Below are positions 47,397-50,704 of a DNA stretch of 64,000 bases, in pieces. Source of the stretch: Micropterus salmoides. Taxonomy: Eukaryota > Chordata > Actinopteri > Centrarchiformes > Centrarchidae. The translations under genes were made by a program, and so were the position numbers. Where the stretch lies: NCBI RefSeq assembly GCF_014851395.1, contig NW_024041484.1:626499-690498 (forward strand), given 5' to 3'. Numbering within the stretch: position 1 is the stretch's first letter; the number at the start of each line of letters is the position of its first letter. Under the pieces are notes generated by a model that had not been told where the DNA came from, searched no databases, and saw only the letters and a list, made by a program, of their open reading frames with translations.

Positions 47397-48118
47397 GCTA
47401 GCAGGATGATTACACACAGGTGAAACACAGCTCATATAAGAAGTCAAGTACAAGACACTTTCAAAATTAAACAGGAAACTAACAGAACTCCAAAACAAAC
47501 CATGACAAACCACTTTCACCACTTATCTGAAGTTTAATGTTTAGCTCTTCAAAGTAAGCCGACTCCTAACTCCCACGCTCACTGGATTTCAATATTTGCT
47601 CTTTCAGGGGCAAAGATTACAATACATAATCCCAATTCTGCCACACAGACAGACTTTCTGTGCTAAGTTATTATAATTATTAGTGGACTTATTTCATTTA
47701 TTAATATTAGTGTAAATGGTTTTTTTCCAGTTATTATTCAATCAGAGAAATCTTCAGAGAAACGAGGTAGTTTTCTGCCAAAGTCATTTTGTCACTTCAT
47801 TATGGCTGATTAATCCAAAAGGAAGACTATATCCAAATACCTGAAATGCTGAAATGCATGTGTGTAGTATAGTTGTATAATTTGGAATACTTTGGAAGGC
47901 CATGTGTAGTTGAACTCATGATCATCAATTCAAACACATTATTGTTATATGTTATATAATTATTATTAAAGAAAAATTACAATTGTGAATTGACCTTTGT
48001 TGGTGACTTCCCAGGCCACCTCAAAGAGCAGCAGGTCCTCCACTGGCAGCTCGTCCTCCTCCCAGGCCAGCAACAGCCCGCTCAGGGAAGTCATAGACAG
48101 GGAACGTGACAGCGGCAT
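2389..48118 (-). CDS. gys2: Glycogen synthase, liver type (partial, 8 exons; continues past left edge)
   Basis: Glycogen synthase transfers glucose from UDP-glucose to growing glycogen (family GT3, cytosolic, acting with glycogenin). Exons on the minus strand: 48118-47995, 43115-42934, 35699-35508, 35393-35208, 14744-14600, 3018-2901, 2809-2689 and 2495-2389. All seven introns are GT-AG, and the phases join into one frame of 391 codons plus 2 nt, about 55% of the usual ~700 residues. Visible motifs include the KVGGIYTV UDP-glucose-binding segment (residues 41-48), FGRWLIEGSPYV, HFHEWQAG, FTTHATLLGRYLC, VTPNGLNVKKFSAMHEFQNL, AGRYEFSNKGADIFLE and FIMPAKTNNFNVE. The N-terminal RSLSMTS carries serines at 8 and 11, matching the inhibitory phosphorylation sites 2 and 2a. 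Residues such as PYFEHN, CEPPNP and GCQVHFGRW resemble GYS2 more than muscle GYS1, and kiss2 linkage agrees. The exon carrying the next conserved block lies beyond position 1. Confidence 0.97.
2689..2809 (-). CDS. gys2: gys2 exon 7
   Basis: It encodes HLDFNLEKTLFFFIAGRYEF followed by SNKGADIFLESLSRLNYLLR, 40 codons after one shared base. The acceptor is ctggcag|TCATCT and the donor TGCGG|gtgagc. GRYEFSNKGAD is a near-invariant block of animal glycogen synthases. The 91-bp intron to exon 6 is open in one frame, so a raw ORF falsely bridges both exons. Confidence 0.97.
2901..3018 (-). CDS. gys2: gys2 exon 6
   Basis: It encodes the aspartate completed from exon 5, then VVTPNGLNVKKF and HEFQNLHATSKARIQEFVRG, ending HFY plus two bases. 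The acceptor is ggtacag|ATGTGG and the donor TATGG|gtgggg. The VTPNGLN motif belongs to the conserved donor-side region of the GT3 fold. Confidence 0.97.
3019..4264. other. Intron 5 sequence with minor repeat-like pieces
   Basis: No gene is seen. Near 3218-3460, two related phrases, AATTCGCATCACACCTC and AATCTGCATCACACTTA, follow a TTGACGGCAATTGTCGCAA word. Near 3550 a GGCCCAATCCCAATGCCC word looks like a DNA-transposon terminus. Neither could be delimited. Confidence 0.35.
4265..6540 (+). mobile_element. RTE-clade LINE (Rex3/Expander-like), decayed
   Basis: Fragments in several frames follow the RTE order. The 5' part includes ACCATCACCTTATCGTGGTG. Endonuclease pieces follow: LGTWNITSL near 4710, ERVASPHLRVVGGKTLTVVC near 4940 and CTWYQSTLGQRSMIDFVIVS near 5265. 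A linker contains NPRTPWWTPVVREAVRLKKE (near 5650). RT begins with KAPGIDKIRPEMLK and NYRGITLLSLPKVYSRVL (6080-6300), then jumps to SLYIQSQICVRVLRSKSNSF and GLSQGCALSPILFVIFMD. The palm segment with the first catalytic aspartate is deleted and the copy stops before the FADD box. Stops and frameshifts make it inactive. Confidence 0.88.
6560..6840 (+). repeat. Short CR1/L2-like LINE fragment
   Basis: Translation gives KAKADHFVIETSNSNLNNSF followed by KLWKTIKSLAGN, resembling the linker between endonuclease and RT in CR1/L2-type LINEs. It directly abuts the truncated RTE copy and is only weakly assignable. Confidence 0.45.
6911..8135 (+). pseudogene. Decayed repeat-encoded ORF with SGNH-hydrolase-like C-terminus
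   Basis: Three pieces in different frames appear to belong to one ancestral reading frame. A 52-codon basic ORF at 6911-7069 (KTARGKYKQYLRKNRNPIPG) is followed by the 276-codon ORF 7089-7919. That ORF contains NLLKNGTAMIQGDLRQFELD, a Gln/Glu-rich coiled-coil-like stretch at about residues 130-205, and a Pro/Thr/Ser-rich tail. After a frame change near 7910, translation gives KIVISTLLHRRDFHPHTIDR, LAHHPTLHLDCLYDNIHLHR and AWTLKDVALGRS. The YDNIH segment resembles the terminal DxxH block of SGNH/GDSL hydrolases. The nucleophile and GxND blocks are missing, suggesting an internal deletion. I think it is a multicopy teleost repeat protein rather than a host gene, but I do not recognise a named family. 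Confidence 0.5.
8136..9599. other. Intron 5, probable transposon debris without a clear protein
   Basis: A GC-rich stretch (8150-8310) follows the SGNH-like ORF. At 9026-9060 the words AGAGGTCACTAATAGGAGGA and CCGCGGTCC look like a hAT-type terminus. No matching far end was found. Confidence 0.35.
9600..9965 (+). mobile_element. 3' end of a Penelope-like element
   Basis: This segment matches the minus-strand sequence at 29350-29700. Shared phrases include CTTTAATCACTTCCCAGGAA, AACGATC/ATCCTGGC-type words, GTTAAATAGCTGAGTTTCCC, GGAACGAAACGTCTTC-like wording, and GGATAACTATGACCTGGATG. No coding part remains, so it is a 5'-truncated copy. Confidence 0.75.
10940..11455. repeat. Degenerate tandem repeat, about 190-bp unit, three copies
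   Basis: Three units start near 10941, 11130 and 11324. Each runs TTC(C/T)(A/G)CC...CAGTAAA, TTTAGCTG, GATCTGAGCTTCC or GATGCTTCC, then CGTTTTATTGCC or a variant, CTGATTGTCTC and CTGGAGA(A/G). Units are clearly diverged and no ORF spans them. Confidence 0.7.
11465..11793 (+). mobile_element. Solo-LTR-like block (Gypsy-type)
   Basis: The block has a teleost LTR layout: a CACCTGTGTACCTCCTCCCA start, a TGTATATAT promoter-like element near 11518, T-rich sequence, an AATAAACC polyadenylation-type signal near 11710, and an ACACCTGTGACA end. No second LTR or internal proteins are nearby. The exact ends and target duplication could not be fixed. Confidence 0.5.
12536..13140 (+). repeat. Diverged copy of the fold-back element interior
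   Basis: The ends of this segment resemble 1213-1300 (GTATTGTCACTAAT.CTAGT then GCAGTAAT) and 1485-1640 (TTAGCCACATTAGC and CTTACAGGTTCCAAGTTTGA). The long AAAATGAAAATG arms seen at 630-2300 are absent here, so the interior may be a repeat in its own right. Confidence 0.6.
12745..12812 (-). repeat. LINE-type 3' tail nested in the 12.5-13.1 kb repeat
   Basis: A TAGGTAGGTAGG microsatellite is followed by TTTATTGTCACAATATAACA and AGTGAAATTGAG. This is a typical reverse-oriented retroposon tail with short terminal repeats. The related copy at 1.2-1.6 kb lacks it. Confidence 0.5.
13383..13575 (+). repeat. tRNA-derived SINE
   Basis: A degenerate tRNA-like head carries a box-B-like GGTTCAATTCC at 13428-13438. 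It is followed by GAGCAAGACACTTAACCCC, CAGAGACGTGCAACCTCTGA and the tail AGGATAAAAGCGTCAGCTAA. A second copy with the same body lies at 36753-36900. It is not a functional tRNA: the acceptor stem and anticodon arm are not formed. Confidence 0.75.
13576..14599. other. Intron 5 with no recognisable element
   Basis: AT-rich sequence without a supported ORF. A plus-strand open stretch across 14481-14804 is only the antisense of exon 5 and its flanks. Confidence 0.5.
14600..14744 (-). CDS. gys2: gys2 exon 5 (isolated between two very large introns)
   Basis: It encodes residues 229-276 plus one base, FNIDKEAGDRQIYHRYCLER to NHMLHRKP. The acceptor is gttgtag|TTCAAC and the donor GCCAG|gtgggg. The split G|AT codon joins exon 6 as aspartate, giving the family sequence KPDVVTPNG. 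The exon sits between a 20.5-kb intron upstream and an 11.6-kb intron downstream, and no long open frame spans it cleanly, so automated annotation could miss it. Confidence 0.96.
15250..17084 (+). mobile_element. L2/CR1-type LINE (family A), 5' part: esterase-like ORF1 and endonuclease
   Basis: Translation near 15283 gives KIVIHVGGND, the GxND block of an SGNH-type esterase as found in ORF1 of CR1/L2 elements. It continues to VFSGPLPNLTSDDMYSRMS, GFVDHWQTLW and a DGIHP block. ORF2 starts near 15790; LLNIRSLSSKG (15926), DLFCLTETWLGDGE, GRGGGVAAIF and VIIVGDFNIHAD are APE-type endonuclease motifs. Stops and small deletions occur, for example at 16254. The element resumes at 21091 after the hAT-like insertion. 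Confidence 0.85.
17650..20749 (-). pseudogene. hAT-like transposase, frameshifted, multi-part
   Basis: It starts MGKCKFSDVLEDSDFKPWL (20749). A zinc-finger-like CSVCKKAVS...HMHSTSH follows in a shifted frame. Then come ISMDGPNVNLKLVDLLQKEQ (20040 down), GLHTLHNAVKAGF, PARREDFTSL, a 19.5-19.7 kb segment with YDTIVAAQEDPLIVAKLQFF, and an 18.4-18.8 kb segment with FPVVRHIACLDPTKMNRDPE. It continues through QPLEQRLDVFLHSTLSKSYP, a hAT C-terminal LLSHGQATVERGFSINKE (about 18050) and LICDQVSVCGGILKVPLTKE, with a stop at 17650-17652. The order is collinear with the teleost hAT-like family, but there are stops, frame changes and a SINE insertion. Interruptions may include real introns. Confidence 0.75.
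18837..19165 (+). repeat. tRNA-derived SINE inside the hAT-like transposon
   Basis: The SINE starts near 18872. A box-A-like TGGCTCAGGAGGTAGAGC is at 18879-18896 and a box-B-like GGTTCAATCCC near 18928. The body contains TCCTTGGGCAAGATACTGAA. The tail is AAAAGCGCTTTGAGTGGTCG then GGCGCTATACAAATAC. It is preceded by a 15-bp A/T-rich inverted repeat (18837-18871). No anticodon arm is intact. Confidence 0.75.
21091..23165 (+). mobile_element. LINE family A, 3' part: reverse transcriptase and tail
   Basis: RT motifs appear in order: VSANYRPISNLPFLSKVLEK (21180), FQSGFRVHHSTETALVKI, LLDLSAAFDTIDHQ-like sequence in a shifted frame near 21390, HGVPQGSVLGPILF (21560), YADDT (21665), then NSDKTEVIVLGPKHL, SRLDYCKSLLSG and TLQLIQNAAALVLTGTRK. 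In-frame stops break it, for example after YADDT. The 3' end is GGCGCTATATAAATAAAATT then GAATT repeats, the signature shared by all family A tails here. Confidence 0.88.
23640..23872 (+). mobile_element. Tc1/mariner end with a perfect 26-bp snap-back
   Basis: The right terminus is CAATACTTTTGGAGGGGACTGTA, also the terminus of the Tc1 element ending at 62957. Upstream, 23683-23708 and 23731-23756 are perfect 26-bp inverted repeats built on CACATCTAGATGTG. The same subterminal sequence occurs once, reversed, at 61545-61640. This is a non-autonomous or end-only copy. Confidence 0.7.
23880..25125 (+). other. Low-complexity Pro/Gln/Leu-rich open stretch
   Basis: Overlapping ORFs encode Pro/Gln/Ser-rich peptides such as PEQQQISMPEQQPPEPGELL. 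The DNA repeats imperfect words such as GACACCAGCTCC and ACACCTGCTCCTGG. No domain is recognised. The end (24980-25110) resembles 14970-15130, CAGTATATATTGTC followed by GTTCAGTCCT, so a shared retroelement-derived repeat is likely. Confidence 0.4.
25126..26087. other. Intron 4, nothing recognised
   Basis: AT-rich sequence with only short unsupported ORFs. Confidence 0.5.
26096..27004. mobile_element. Non-autonomous hAT-type element, 909 bp, perfect 8-bp TSD
   Basis: CATGCCGT occurs immediately on both sides (26088-26095 and 27005-27012). The element starts CAGAGATG and ends CATCTCTG, so the terminal inverted repeat is CAGAGATG with further partial match. 8-bp duplications and CAG-type ends fit hAT. 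Both subterminal regions are made of GAGTCCAAGTC/CAAGTCTC words. No transposase is encoded. Confidence 0.85.
26113..26244. repeat. 32-bp minisatellite, four copies, inside the 909-bp hAT-type element
   Basis: GAGCTAGAGTCCAAGTCAAG followed by TCTCAAGTCTCT starts at 26117, 26149, 26181 and 26213, an exact 32-bp period with one CT/TT variant. Confidence 0.9.
27636..27830. repeat. Isolated end of the 4-kb hAT-like family
   Basis: GCGGGGTCTTAAAAAGT, GTAATAAATCAATTTTGC and AATTAAGGCCATTAAAAAGT match the reverse complement of 20990-21080, and the similarity continues to about 27830. The terminal CAGGGTGTCA is missing and no transposase follows. Confidence 0.7.
27831..29349. other. Intron 4, nothing recognised
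   Basis: Mixed AT-rich sequence; short ORFs at 28506-29490 have no recognisable domain. Confidence 0.45.
29350..30680 (-). mobile_element. Penelope-like retroelement with RT and GIY-YIG regions
   Basis: Reading the minus strand, 30673-30302 gives the RT palm with WYRYVDDTWVKIKTQEVQAF and NSLALMDCAAHIVEDRSLQI. 30345-29857 gives LFFDSHHPLEHKLEVMRTLH, a lysine-rich linker, then VVYAVQCSEECTELYIGETK, the start of a GIY-YIG endonuclease. This RT plus GIY-YIG order defines Penelope-like elements. The upstream RT fingers are absent, the endonuclease is cut after KRMAQQ, and an IRNILS-like 3' untranslated part shared with 9600-9965 follows. Confidence 0.88.
30855..34130 (+). mobile_element. L2/CR1-type LINE (family B), nearly full ORF2, decayed
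   Basis: It opens with LDILVKGSLA-type sequence (30890) and an endonuclease with NVCSLCNKLDELPLLVEK, FTETWLCELILDSALQLAGF and KTKGGGVCFYINNG (30985-31215). The linker has KPWFTAKLRQLRLEKEDAFR (31750). RT contains DYRPVALTSVVMKSLE (32350), LQFAYRANRSVDDAVNVAL, SSAFNTI, GCILSPLLFSLYTNSC and FADDTILIGLIS (32795, shifted frame). The C-terminal part has LKWELNITSLTKKAQQRMYF and SILTSSITIWYAA. The 3' tail CCTTGTATGTG...GGCAATAAAGCTCCTGATTCTG ends at 34130. Multiple frameshifts and stops are present. The 5' end is missing compared with the copy at 50412. Confidence 0.87.
34600..35160 (+). repeat. Composite of nested teleost interspersed repeats beside exon 4
   Basis: The outer layer (34610-34685, 34768-34800, 35028-35160) includes GAAGTCGATCGGACTA and GTGTGTAAATC, matching 45990-46130 and 46390-46500. 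It is interrupted by a TAATAATAA-led module with ATATTTATATAGCGCCTTTC (34688-34767). A second module, CCATCCATCGTCAACCGCTT to CAGACACGGGGAG (34803-35027), is a dispersed fish repeat. Confidence 0.65.
35208..35393 (-). CDS. gys2: gys2 exon 4
   Basis: It encodes residues 167-228, LTDQLGDKPNVIGHFHEWQAG to DFYNNLDK, 62 codons in phase 0. It contains HFHEWQAG and the HATLLGRYLCAG block, both highly conserved in animal glycogen synthases. The donor is ACAAG|gtgaga. A composite teleost repeat (34.6-35.16 kb) ends about 50 bp beyond this donor. Confidence 0.97.
35508..35699 (-). CDS. gys2: gys2 exon 3
   Basis: It encodes residues 103-166, VHFGRWLIEGSPYVILFD to LIAWFFKE, exactly 64 codons in phase 0. 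It is bounded by gatgctgcag|GTTCAT and AAAGAG|gtcagt. Only a 114-bp intron separates it from exon 4, in contrast with the multi-kilobase introns on either side of the pair. Confidence 0.97.
35885..38467 (+). mobile_element. I-clade (Nimb-like) LINE with zinc knuckles and RNase H
   Basis: ORF1 (about 35915-36373) carries CFKCQRMGHTAGQC and CARCGGEHEYGKC zinc knuckles. ORF2 begins HILHWNARSLIANGQEFKK (36675) and is interrupted by a SINE. RT gives NAGNYRPIALTSHLCKWMEK, QSGLCKGRSTVDAL and YFDIEKVYDS (36990-37260), then PQGSAISPILFNIMINDIFV (37400). A deletion joins this to RNase H (37500-37860) with SVYTAEMVAIILGLQW, ICSDSTAALYSL and WVPAHVGVDGNEKADKIA. A C-terminal CxxC...HxxxC segment (KCEVCNVPENVEHVIMKC) follows. 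The tail ends in GAAGAAGAA repeats at 38467. Deletions and stops make it inactive. Confidence 0.88.
36753..36900 (+). repeat. tRNA-derived SINE in the I-type LINE endonuclease
   Basis: It has the same family body as 13383-13575: GAGCAAGACACTTAACCCAT, GCAACCTCTGACATGTATGG and GGATAAAAGCGTCAGCTAAA. The head is shortened. It splits the LINE frame between VTDLIM and RLDVMCIQET. Confidence 0.8.
38545..38800 (+). repeat. Interspersed repeat, copy 1 (pair with 57035-57265)
   Basis: AGCGTCCACTGTGTTGACTT, GGCTGGTATAG, AAATATATTG and the GTTTTGGCC(G/A)(C/T)TAGTAAA end are shared in order with 57035-57265. No protein is visible. Confidence 0.65.
38801..40137. other. Intron 2, probable DNA-transposon debris
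   Basis: A CpG-rich segment (39280-39390) and phrases such as TTTGAGGGCGTGCCTGACCC (39690) suggest a transposon remnant. No terminal repeats or transposase were found. Confidence 0.35.
40138..41540 (+). mobile_element. CR1/Jockey-group LINE fragment (third family)
   Basis: Translation gives AVCRPPLGKSGHVVVHLLPK (40165), IYPNNKVWVSKEIKWCLNER (40440), NYLNQFYC, then PYQFAYRRGRGTVDAALNTL in a shifted frame (40755). An RT palm YKYVDDMALVGLM (41025) is followed by VEDFKYLGTLLD, MQRMYLLRKLNSFS and LVESILTYNISTWYGNL (41330-41460). Several palm blocks are lost. It differs from families A and B in these residues. Confidence 0.78.
41590..42522 (+). mobile_element. Tc1-like element, 5'-truncated, with right terminus
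   Basis: The right end has GTACTCACTTTTGTG(A)AATACTGTA, a known teleost Tc1 terminus, ending at 42522. Transposase sequence fills 41593-42286. The left terminus and the DNA-binding domain are missing. It lies directly after the CR1/Jockey-group fragment. Confidence 0.82.
41593..42286 (+). pseudogene. Tc1-like transposase, C-terminal two thirds
   Basis: The reading frame gives AQCSDHTLHTASSWSAWLSS, then DETKINLFGSDGVKQRQ with the first catalytic aspartate. After a frame change follow TGELQFSEGTMNANMYCDIL, FQHDNDPKHTSKTT with the second aspartate, and MSPDLNPIEHLWGVLKQNVE with the DD34E glutamate. It ends VATKY and a stop at 42286. Short deletions break it near 41750 and 41860. Confidence 0.85.
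42934..43115 (-). CDS. gys2: gys2 exon 2
   Basis: It encodes residues 42-102, from VGGIYTVIQTKSK to DALIHNGCQ. The acceptor is catgcag|TTGG and the donor CCAG|gtggga. The 182-bp length restores phase 0. It includes the glycine-rich nucleotide-sugar-binding turn and PYFEHNFKTQVEGCEP, a segment typical of the liver isoform. Confidence 0.97.
43116..43676. other. Intron 1, nothing recognised
   Basis: Sequence upstream of exon 2 (in gene order) with a short TATATATATA run near 43365 and a CACACACAC run near 43640. Confidence 0.5.
43677..45460 (+). mobile_element. L2/CR1-type LINE (family C), endonuclease half only
   Basis: A 5' region with SGIAAFKIRSKRPNFKSPSL (43830) leads to ORF2 with MALINVRSLANKIFLLNDFF and LDFMFLTET (44245-44340), then SDHL-type endonuclease end. 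The linker has LSADELISSFGSTCTDILDS (44940) and HRPQVLFKNLNSFINPSDAA (45120). The last recognisable part is a DFKTFFTGKISVLRSL segment followed by LLKDVFNTVGPS at 45390. RT is absent: the element is truncated at its 3' side near 45460. Confidence 0.8.
45645..46890 (+). repeat. Teleost GGGCCC-ended interspersed repeat with terminal tandem
   Basis: It starts GCTGCAAGCAGCAATGGGCG then GGCCCTCACAC, and ends CGTGCTCGGACCCTAATAATAA. Internally, GAAGTCGATCGGAC, GTGTGTAAATCATCCAAAAA and GGCATCGCTCCAAGAGGCTT recur twice (about 46010-46150 and 46390-46530). The flanks are TAATAATAA-rich. I do not know its mobilisation class. Confidence 0.65.
46723..46890 (+). repeat. 56-bp tandem repeat, three copies
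   Basis: Units starting ATCCCTTCAGTTTCAATAG and ending GGGCCC(T/G)AATAAATA begin at 46723, 46779 and 46835. They are terminal duplications of the enclosing repeat. Confidence 0.9.
46892..47300 (+). repeat. Interspersed repeat led by a CTAGAACTAGAAC run
   Basis: Phrases such as AATAGCGCCACCTAGAGGCC and GTGTAGATCGGCCATTCCAA resemble dispersed teleost repeats. No ORF or termini were identified. Confidence 0.45.
47328..47395. repeat. (CA)n microsatellite
   Basis: A 68-bp AC dinucleotide run with one ACAT interruption near 47353. Confidence 0.97.
47396..47994. other. Intron 1, nothing recognised
   Basis: AT-rich sequence up to the exon 1 donor. Confidence 0.5.
47995..48118 (-). CDS. gys2: gys2 exon 1 (start codon exon)
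   Basis: This exon encodes residues 1-41 plus one base, MPLSRSLSMTSLSGLLL through EVAWEVTNK. The ATG is at 48118-48116, and the MPLxRxLSM start matches vertebrate glycogen synthases. The donor is AAAG|gtcaat. The reading frame upstream of the ATG runs into a LINE-type tail, so any 5' UTR exon must be read through or spliced across that tail. Confidence 0.96.
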
Positions 48119-48130
48119 CTTTAAAACAAA

Positions 48131-48175
48131 AGAATTTCCCCTCGGGGATCAATAAAGTATTTCTGATTCTGAAAC
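48131..48175 (+). repeat. LINE-type 3' tail immediately upstream of the gys2 start codon
   Basis: TTTCCCCTCGGGGATCAATA then AAGTATTTCTGATTCTG is a common fish retroposon tail. It begins 13 bp beyond the gys2 ATG, on the opposite strand to the gene. Confidence 0.65.
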
Positions 48176-48884
48176 TTCTCGAGGTCCGACAGACGTCACC
48201 TGGAATCTAGAAAGCGGCAGTTAGAAACAGCTCTGCAGGTCCTTGGCTCAGCATGGACAGTCCTCCAGGAAACAACAGGACAAGAGAAAAGAGGCCAAAG
48301 AGCTTCCACCCCGCCTACTGAGGCTGACCTCCAGCCAACAGGAGGGAATGTTTACCTTCCATACACACATGCAGTCATGTTTCCAGCACTTCAGAGGACA
48401 TTACATTGACTTACATTCACCCTAACCCTAACCTTTAACCTAGGCTTTACCCTTAAATTTAATGATTTATCTTATGGACCTATGTTTTGTCCCCAAAAAG
48501 AAGGTAAGTCCTCACACGGTGTAAAAAGATGTATGTCCCCATAAAATGAGTAATACATTGTCCACACACACACACATAGACTTCAGGAGTGAAAGAATTG
48601 GTGGAGTCATGTGTGATGAACTGAATGTGATTGTGAAATGAATGAAAGTAGGTCAGGGACAGGGGGAAGAACTCACAGACAGTGCCAGAAAATTAAGAAT
48701 ATAAGAATGTATCCATCCTATGGCAATGTATCCAATAATGAGTTTCAACATACAGTACGGATGGCTACCCTGCTTTTATGCTTTTTTAAAGATTTTAATG
48801 ATTATTTTTCACTTTTTTGCAGACAAATTGAGAAAAAGTGTAGATGAACTAAAAGGTAAATTTTATGCCTGGCCCGATGTTTAA
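48176..48884. other. gys2 upstream region, no recognisable gene
   Basis: It should contain the gys2 promoter or a 5' UTR intron. No clear TATA box in the expected position on the minus strand was seen. CCCTAACCCTAACC at 48420-48433 is a short telomere-like run. Confidence 0.4.
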
Positions 48885-49110
48885 ATATCAGGGATGTGAT
48901 TTTTCCAGATTTTCCGACCTGATAATCTGACCATGTGAATCATGCAGATCTGTAAAAAAAATCAAAAAGGGGAGTAGTGTAATTGATTACTATTTCCAAA
49001 ACAGTTATATTACTTAAGTTACTATTCCATGTAACGCTGCGTTACTGAGCTACTGAACGCACCATTCCTGACGTGAATGATGAGCTGCAGGTCAGGGCAC
49101 TGGACCTTAT
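48885..49110 (+). repeat. DNA-transposon-like remnant, copy 1 (inverse of 57780-58205)
   Basis: ATCAGGGATGTGATTTTTCC, CATGCAGATCTGTAAAAAAA and CACCATTCCTGACGTGAATG occur here and, in the same order, on the minus strand at 58205-57780. This copy lacks about 200 bp of the interior. Confidence 0.65.
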
Positions 49111-49184
49111 GTTATTTAAGTCAGCTGTAAGCCAAAAAGAATGGAGAATTAGGGAGAGAGGCTTTTTTCCACAGCTGTAAGTAG

Positions 49185-50408
49185 CTACTGCCATTATTGG
49201 TCGCTGGTTGCTGTTTACATTCCACCTCAGGCCTGTGTTAGTGAGGCCTTACTACACCTGTCCGACCAGATAAATAACATGGAGAAAAAACATCCAGTCT
49301 TCCTGCTCATTGTTCTTGGGGACTTCAACAGAGAAAACCTCAGCCATGAACTCCCAAAGTACAGACAGCATATTAAGTGTCCCACCAGGGACACACTGGA
49401 CCACTGCTACACTACATTAAAGGACGCCTATCGCTCTGTCCCCCGTGCAGCCTTAGGACTCTCTGATCACTGTCTGGTTCAGCTTATCCTGACACACATG
49501 CAAAAACTGAAATCTGCTAAACCTGCTGTAAAGTCAGTGAAAAGATGGACCAACGAGTCAAAGCTGGAGTTACAGGCCTGCTTTGACTGCACTAACTGGA
49601 GTGTTTTTGAGGCTGCAGCCACTGGCCTGGACGAACTAACTGACACTGTGACATCTTATGTCAGTTTTTGTGAGGACGTGTGTGCCGACTTAAACCTTCC
49701 GCACATACAACAACCAAAAACCCTGGTTCACAGCAAAACTCAGGCAGCTTTGTCAGACCAAGGAGGAGGCCTTCAGAAGTGGGAACAGAGTCTTGTACAA
49801 CCCAGCCAGGAACACTCTGACTAAGGAGATCAAAGCTGCAAAGAGATGCTATGCTGAAAAGCTAAATAGTTAAACTAAGTAGTTAAACAGTTTTGCAGCC
49901 AACGATCCTGCGTCAGTGTGGAGAGGCCTGCACACACTCACCAACTACAGGAGACCATCCCCCAACACCGCTGGTACTCAACAACTGGCAGACGAGCTGA
50001 ATGGCTTTTATTGTAGTCAACTTGGGACTACATCACATCCTGCAACACCTCGACACTCCAGGGACATAGGCAAGGATCCTGTTTGTGGACTTCAGCTCGA
50101 TGTTTAACACCATCATCCCGGACATCCTCAGCACCAAACTCACCCAGCTCACTGTGCCAGCCTCCACTTGTCAGTGGATCACAAACTTCCTGACTGACAG
50201 GAGTCAACAGGTGAGGCTGGGAAACATCACATCCAGCACCCGGACAATTAGCACTGGCGTCCCCCAGGGATGTGTGGTTTCTCCACTGCTCATCTCCCTC
50301 TACACCAACGACTGCACCTCAGGAGACCCATCTGTCAAACTCCTGAAGTTTGCTGATGAGACAACGGTCATCGGCCTCATCCAGGACGGTGATGAGGGAC
50401 AGTTATAT
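49185..50408 (+). mobile_element. LINE family B, 5'-truncated, internally deleted
   Basis: It begins AVYIPPQACVSEALLHLSDQ (shifted frame, 49205), then VLGDFNRENLSHELPKYRQH, LGLSDHCLVQLILTHMQKLK and WTNESKLELQACFDCTNWSV (49310-49610). A deletion links NELN-type sequence to GRILFVDFSSMFNTI (about 50080). RT continues with QWITNFLTDRSQQVRLGNIT, GVPQGCVVSPLLISLYTNDC and LLKFADETTVIGLIQDGDEG, ending at 50408. FADE replaces the catalytic FADD. Confidence 0.85.
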
Positions 50409-50411
50409 TAT

Positions 50412-50704
50412 CCAAGATGGCGCTGAGTATAGCTGCCTCTGTGTTCGGTGCGCTTTGTTTTGTTTTGTTTTTGTGTGTTAATTCAGTTTTCGTCTGTGAT
50501 TCCCGATACTCTTTCACCAGGGAGGAGCTCATGAACATCAGGGGAACAACTCCAGCGGATTTAATTCCCACTTTTCTTGCATCATCAGTGGAATTATTGG
50601 ACATTTTGGTGAAGGGCTCGCTCGCTGACATTAGCGCTGTGAAGCGCCGCAGGAGAGGGAAATGAGCTGGGTCACTTGTGTGTCTTTGCCGGCAGGGACT
50701 CCGG
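50412..50704 (+). mobile_element. 5' end of another family B LINE
   Basis: AAGATGGCGCTGAGTATAGC begins a new element directly after the previous one. The 82-codon ORF (50417-50665) has a hydrophobic start, then FTREELMNIRGTTPADLIPT and LLDILVKGSLADISAVKRRR, the same as the start of the 30.9-kb copy. It is cut at about 50704 by a minus-strand LINE A tail. Confidence 0.78.

Noticed and set aside
48420..48433. Interstitial telomere sequence
   Set aside because: Only two CCCTAA units are present.
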